Shown: piece by piece, positions 59,901 to 64,000 of the stretch | Layout of the letters: each line of letters opens with the position of its first letter | How positions within the stretch are numbered: position 1 is the first letter of the stretch | Made by a program: the position numbers and the translations under genes | Notes under the pieces: generated by a model | Database searches by the model: none | What the model saw: only the letters and a program-made list of their open reading frames with translations | What the model was told of the DNA's origin: nothing | Origin: Rhypophila decipiens | Taxonomy: Eukaryota; Ascomycota; Sordariomycetes; Sordariales; Naviculisporaceae | Length of the DNA stretch: 64,000 bases | Direction of reading: 5' to 3' | NCBI GenBank assembly: GCA_033297075.1 | Contig: MU858061.1 | Span: 124,001-188,000, forward strand

Positions 59901-61581
59901 GCAATGTCTCGGTCGTATCAGCCACTACTAGTGGCGCCTCGGTGTCATCTAGCGCGAGACCTCCTTCCCAGGACGGCGAAGTCATGCTTGTTGATCGTGG
60001 GAGTCTTTCAGCAGCGCACGGGAGCACCCACAGCCATGGTGGGGCCGGGAGGAAGAGCATCGACGAGACACAGAGCATCGCCAGCATAGGAAGCCGAGCC
60101 AGCCGAGCGAGTCTGGAGAGCAAAGGAAGTGCAGGTAGCGACGCCGACCGCTTGATTGACGCCATCCAAATGCCGCTTGCTTTGGGCGGGGGATCGCATG
60201 GTGCCTACTTGGACTCCCACGAAAGCGGCTTGACGTCGAAAAGCGATGATGCCATCTCCGTTATCACTGCCAGGTCTGCGAGTCCCAACAGCAAGCGAGT
60301 TCGACCGGATGGGCCCTCTAGGGCGGTGTCTTCCCCGGGTCGGAATACGGCTGATGGTGTTGCTATGGGATCCATGCTCACGACAATGATGGGCGACGAC
60401 GTTGCCACTCATGGCGGGGCACAGTACCTGACCCTGACTGATACGACCGTGCCTGTCAAACCAGTCAAGATATCCGACGAAGCCGCGGAGAGGCCTCGCC
60501 CAGGTTCGCGAGGGAAAATCACCGACAAGCCTTCACAAAAGAAGCAACAACCGCGGATGGAAACCCCTGCAACAAAGGCCGTGGCCGATGCCGTAAAGAC
60601 AACAGAGAAGATCAATGTTCTGGTTCCTGCTCCAGCTGTACCAGCCAAGCCGAGGGTGTTGGTCGCTGAGGACGATCCCATTAATGTCAAGGTACTGCGC
60701 AAGAGACTGGAGAAGGCTGGCCACCGAGTCCATCACTCGCTCAACGGCGAGGACTGTGCCATGGTGTACCGCGAGAAGCCCGGTGACTTTGATGTAGTGT
60801 TGATGGACATGCAGGTAGGACATTTCTGATCTCTCCCGCCGGGTTTTGGTTCCTATTGACTAACCACAACGTGTTACAGATGCCTATCGTGGATGGCCTT
60901 AATAGTACCAAGATGATCCGAGCATTCGAAGAAGAACAGAAGCCAGATCCGGAACACGGCCGTACCGGACTTGTCACCACAGCACACCGAGGCTATCGCA
61001 TTCCCATCATTGCCGTGTCGGCTTCACTTGTCGAGCACAAGAAGGACATATACATCGGGGCCGGTTTCGACGGCTGGATCTTGAAGCCGATTGATTTCAG
61101 CAGACTCGAGACAATCATTCGCGGTGTAGGGGACGAGCAGGCCAGGGACGAGAACTTGTATGTCCCTGGACAGTGGGAGAGAGGCGGTTGGTTCAAGACG
61201 CGCAAGGCCCAAGGTGCGGGACAGGGAAGACGGGGCACAGACTCGGTACAGATGTCGCCTGTCTTGACGGGGCCGAAAGAGCCGACAGGCCTGGGACTGG
61301 CACTTGACTCTACGCCAAAGGATGTGCATCATAAGGAGGACGAGGAGCAGAACAGGACCGACGCGAATCAACTGGTGCCCGAGCCGGAGGACAGAGATAT
61401 CACGCCTACACCGCAGACAGTATCTCTCGTGCCACTAATACAGTCTGTGACAGTCGTGGGGTCAACAATGCCTTCATCTGGAACCACAACCGCGACGGAG
61501 GCTTTGGAGCAACATCGACAATCACTGAAAGAGGTTAATGAGCCATCCGCTCCCACGACTTCACCTCGGGATGGGGTATGA
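56684..61581 (+). CDS. fphA: Fungal phytochrome, hybrid histidine kinase
   Basis: Two exons, 56684-60814 and 60880-61581, give 1610 residues. Domain order: a Ser/Thr-rich N-terminal extension (1-230), PAS (about 235-400), GAF (about 450-640), PHY (about 660-820), histidine kinase, then response regulator. Cys250 in LQRCEDEPI is at the biliverdin-attachment position of fungal and bacterial phytochromes. The DIP motif is at 507-509 and the PHY-tongue PRKSF at 767-771. The phosphorylated His829 lies in SAHEVRTPLNAI. The N box (NITANAVEH) and Gly boxes (DTGKGMS, LGLGLAV) are intact. The receiver Asp1375 is in VVLMDMQMP, and exon 2 supplies the conserved Lys in GWILKPIDF. All key residues are present, so a working red/far-red sensor kinase is expected. 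It is about 330 residues longer than A. nidulans FphA, largely from a low-complexity linker (about 1080-1325) between kinase and receiver and a tail of about 130. The ATG at 56684 follows an in-frame stop at 56654. Confidence 0.96.
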
Positions 61582-63536
61582 TACCATCAGCAGCATTCGT
61601 CTCGGCATTTTCATGGGCAAATGGCCTTTCCAAAGGCCACATTGGAGAACATATCTTGACCATCACTTCACCCGCAGCAACTGCAACACCTCACTTCAGC
61701 AAACAACACTGGCGTTTGGGTATGACTGAGAATTGTGAATAGGATAAGCAAGGAGTTTAATGGGTCCGGGCTGGTTACCTCAGGTGCTTACCTATATATA
61801 CGCTTGAGAAAGACCAGGAGTAATGGAGTTTGGTGCTTTGAGGTGGATGGTAATGGACTTGACTTGGCAAGGAGTTTGATGGTTTCGATCCCAGTTTAAC
61901 CTGCCTAAGAGTAATTAGACGGGTGCTTTATCGAACCAAAAAGGGGAATACCTGGCCAGGGGGGGTAATGGACTGGGGGGAGTTGGTTGGTGTTGGTGCT
62001 GGCAAGAACGGAAAAAGGGGCAGGAATGAACTGGGAAATGCAGGACGAAACTTGAGGCAAAAGAGAAAGAAATGCAAAGAACCGCCCTCACTGATTGAAC
62101 CTGCGGGACTGGATGATGATGATGAAGAACAAAATAGTGTTGAAGTGATAATTTCTATTTATTGATACCAAGTAGACGACGAATGAAGAAATTTGACTAT
62201 TAGTTTGGATATCATATCAGAGCCTTGCTTAATGGTGGATTTTATGTTCCTTTGACGATGAGATGGATGGCTGATTGAGCACCCTGCTCTTCCTCTCTCC
62301 ATGGATGAGCCAGACGTCTTTACAGGATAAATTCCAACATTTGAGTCTATATGAAATGTTGCAGGGCACAAAAAGGCCAGAATGGCTCGCTCTTTTGTAG
62401 CCACTCCCAGGCATGGATCAGGAGGTGCAGCACACACACACAGACTTGGCCATACATACATACATAGCCTGTGTTAGCCCCAGACAGCAGTCAGATGGAT
62501 AATTCCATGGGCGAATCCACAGATTCATCCCAACCCTAATATGAAAACAGTACATGTGAAGCTAATCTCGATGGGACGTCTTGTTATTAGCGTCAATCAA
62601 GGCAGTCAGTCAGTCAGTCAGCACTCAGCAAGATAGGCAAGCTAGATAGATACTCTCTATAAACAGCAGCGGGACACGAAACGCAAATACAATATGGAAG
62701 CAAGATAGATAAAGCCAGTGTTGGAAGAAGAATAAAACCCTCTTTTCACCGTTGCGGTCTGCCTTTTTTGCTCCCGCTCCTCCTTCCTGTCCGTTCCTGA
62801 AGATTAGCATCATCTCATCATATCCTGGATCATGGGTAGGATATATAGTATCTTTTCCCGTTCACTAAGTTCAGGGGTAGGTAGCCAAGGTAGCCAAGGC
62901 AGGCAGGTAGGTAGTTACTCCGAAGAAAAAAAGGAATTTGTAAAATTAAAACAAAAATAGGTATGTAAAAGGTATGGTGACAAGTAAAGTACTAGCCCAG
63001 TTCAGTTCATTTTGAACAGCAGAACAGAAAAAATAAACAAGAAAGCCTCCCTTAAACAAACAGGAGGAGGAAAAAAATATAGAACTGGGTAACAGCAATA
63101 GCGATATCCCACTCGACAGACAGTCCAAGTGCCATCGAGGAAAACAAAAGCCAGTGTCAAGAGAACCCCAAAATAGAGAAATTCCCGTATGGCTCTCTCC
63201 CACCCAAATTTGAACAACAATTCCAAAGCGCTTTTGTTGTCCTCGCTCGAGTCCGAATCGATTTCGCTTGGTGTCGCGACCAATGTGGGAAAGCCGCACC
63301 AAACACCCAAACAGATAGTCTTGTCCTCCATCGTGGAGCTTAGTCAACACTCATCCGCCAATTCTCCTTGTCCTTCTCCTTCTCCTTCATATTATCATCC
63401 CCATCTCCTCCATCAGTCGCCCCGTCCCCCCCACCAAGAATAGTGCCCGCCGTAGAGACCTTTCTTGCAGCAGTGCCAATAGAACCAGCCGAAGCAAAGT
63501 GGAAATCCTCAGTCATTCTGTTGTTCGAAACAAGTT
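61582..63536. other. Intergenic between phytochrome and the right-edge gene
   Basis: This holds two converging 3' flanks. I see no supported gene. Short CAGT and TACA/AC repeats and TAGGTAGG words are present. The frame 62946-63350 on the minus strand is probably 3' UTR sequence of the edge gene. Confidence 0.55.
62603..62621. repeat. (CAGT)n microsatellite
   Basis: Four to five tandem CAGT units lie in the spacer downstream of the phytochrome gene. Confidence 0.8.
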
Positions 63537-64000
63537 TCAGCCCTTCATGTCAGTGATCGCTCGAAGGATGCGCCCATTCTGCTCGGAAGCTTCCTTGTCG
63601 AATTCCACGTACTGTTTGACCATCTTGGATACCTTAGCTAGCTAGAATTCCGCAAGAAAGGTCAGCAAGGGCTCGTCCACCTTTGTAGTGTGGGCAAAAG
63701 AGTCAGACAGTTGAAATAGGAAAATAATGACATGATATGGGATGGGATGGAATGGAATGGAATGGAGACAAAAGCCAAAAAGGAAAACAAAGGCATTTGA
63801 AAAACCCACTGCTGGGATTTTTCTACAGGGGAGTGCGCACCGATGCTAAAGCTTCAGAAGATCCATCCACCTCGTTCTCACCTTCCGCCGCTGCAGAGCT
63901 GGAATCCTTGGCGCCGTCACCATTCTCGTCCACATTGGCGAATCGACTAGCCGCGAGACCCTTGGGAGTAGCAGCAGATAAGGTATCGATCTTGGTCTGT
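63537..64000 (-). CDS. 3' end of an unrecognised gene, cut by the window edge
   Basis: Two exons are visible on the minus strand: 64000-63841 (start lies outside the window) and 63641-63537, joined by a 199-base intron in phase 0. The donor is the less usual GTGCGC and the acceptor is TTCTAG. The visible 87 residues read TKIDTLSAATPKGLAASRFAN, then an acidic Asp/Glu/Ser/Ala-rich linker, then a charged, probably helical end (KMVKQYVEFDKEASEQNGR ... DMKG). The last helix could be a coiled coil. I do not recognise the family. The intron contains an ATGGR repeat. Because the donor is weak, the exact junction may differ by a few codons. Confidence 0.6.
63737..63766. repeat. (ATGGG/ATGGA)n repeat inside an intron
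   Basis: About six five-base units of ATGGG then ATGGA lie within the last intron of the right-edge gene. Confidence 0.8.

Noticed and set aside
59683..60165. Long minus-strand frames inside the phytochrome gene
   Set aside because: They are shadows of the strongly biased phytochrome codons on the other strand.

Overview
The window is nuclear DNA from a filamentous ascomycete (Pezizomycotina, probably a Sordariomycete; class and species cannot be fixed from sequence alone). The evidence is short GT-AG introns, two fungal-specific transcription-factor types (C2H2 plus fungal_trans, and Zn2Cys6), a copper-fist regulator, a GH55 beta-1,3-glucanase, a fungal phytochrome, an intron-containing tRNA-Leu(AAG) and long pyrimidine-rich leaders. 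Exon boundaries below were found by reading splice sites by hand and checking that phases join. Nine complete protein genes have consistent models with recognisable families, one complete gene is unrecognised, one gene runs off the right edge, and there is one tRNA.

Layout. A secreted GH55 glucanase lies on the minus strand at 356-2934, followed by 7.1 kb without a recognisable gene. On the plus strand come a C2H2/fungal_trans regulator (10067-13277), tRNA-Leu (14100-14211) and an RGT1-like Zn2Cys6 regulator with a Gln/His-rich N-terminus (15188-18360). A metabolic stretch follows, also on plus: glyoxalase I (19726-20900), a long-form D-3-phosphoglycerate dehydrogenase (22381-24295) and a CAD/ADH6-type zinc alcohol dehydrogenase (25205-26332). 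Next is a large disordered protein of unknown role (27150-29486). The copper-fist regulator (36286-38119, minus) stands alone between gaps of 6.8 and 12.6 kb. A ketopantoate-reductase family protein (50670-52057) and a hybrid histidine-kinase phytochrome (56684-61581) follow on plus. The 3' end of an unrecognised minus-strand gene occupies 63537-64000.

How the genes relate. This is ordinary eukaryotic chromosome, not an operon or a secondary-metabolite cluster. A loose theme can be inferred: an RGT1-like glucose-response regulator close to glyoxalase I (methylglyoxal removal), phosphoglycerate dehydrogenase (serine branch of glycolysis) and an aldehyde/alcohol reductase. The sequence gives no proof of co-regulation.

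I found no clearly new system. The points most worth a second look are an out-of-frame upstream ORF overlapping the phytochrome start, an SSU-rRNA 3'-end-like relic in a gene-poor stretch, mutable repeats inside or next to functional sites of the phosphoglycerate dehydrogenase gene, the Gln/His-rich extension of the RGT1-like factor, and the two gene-poor blocks around the copper regulator, which hold weak coding remnants.
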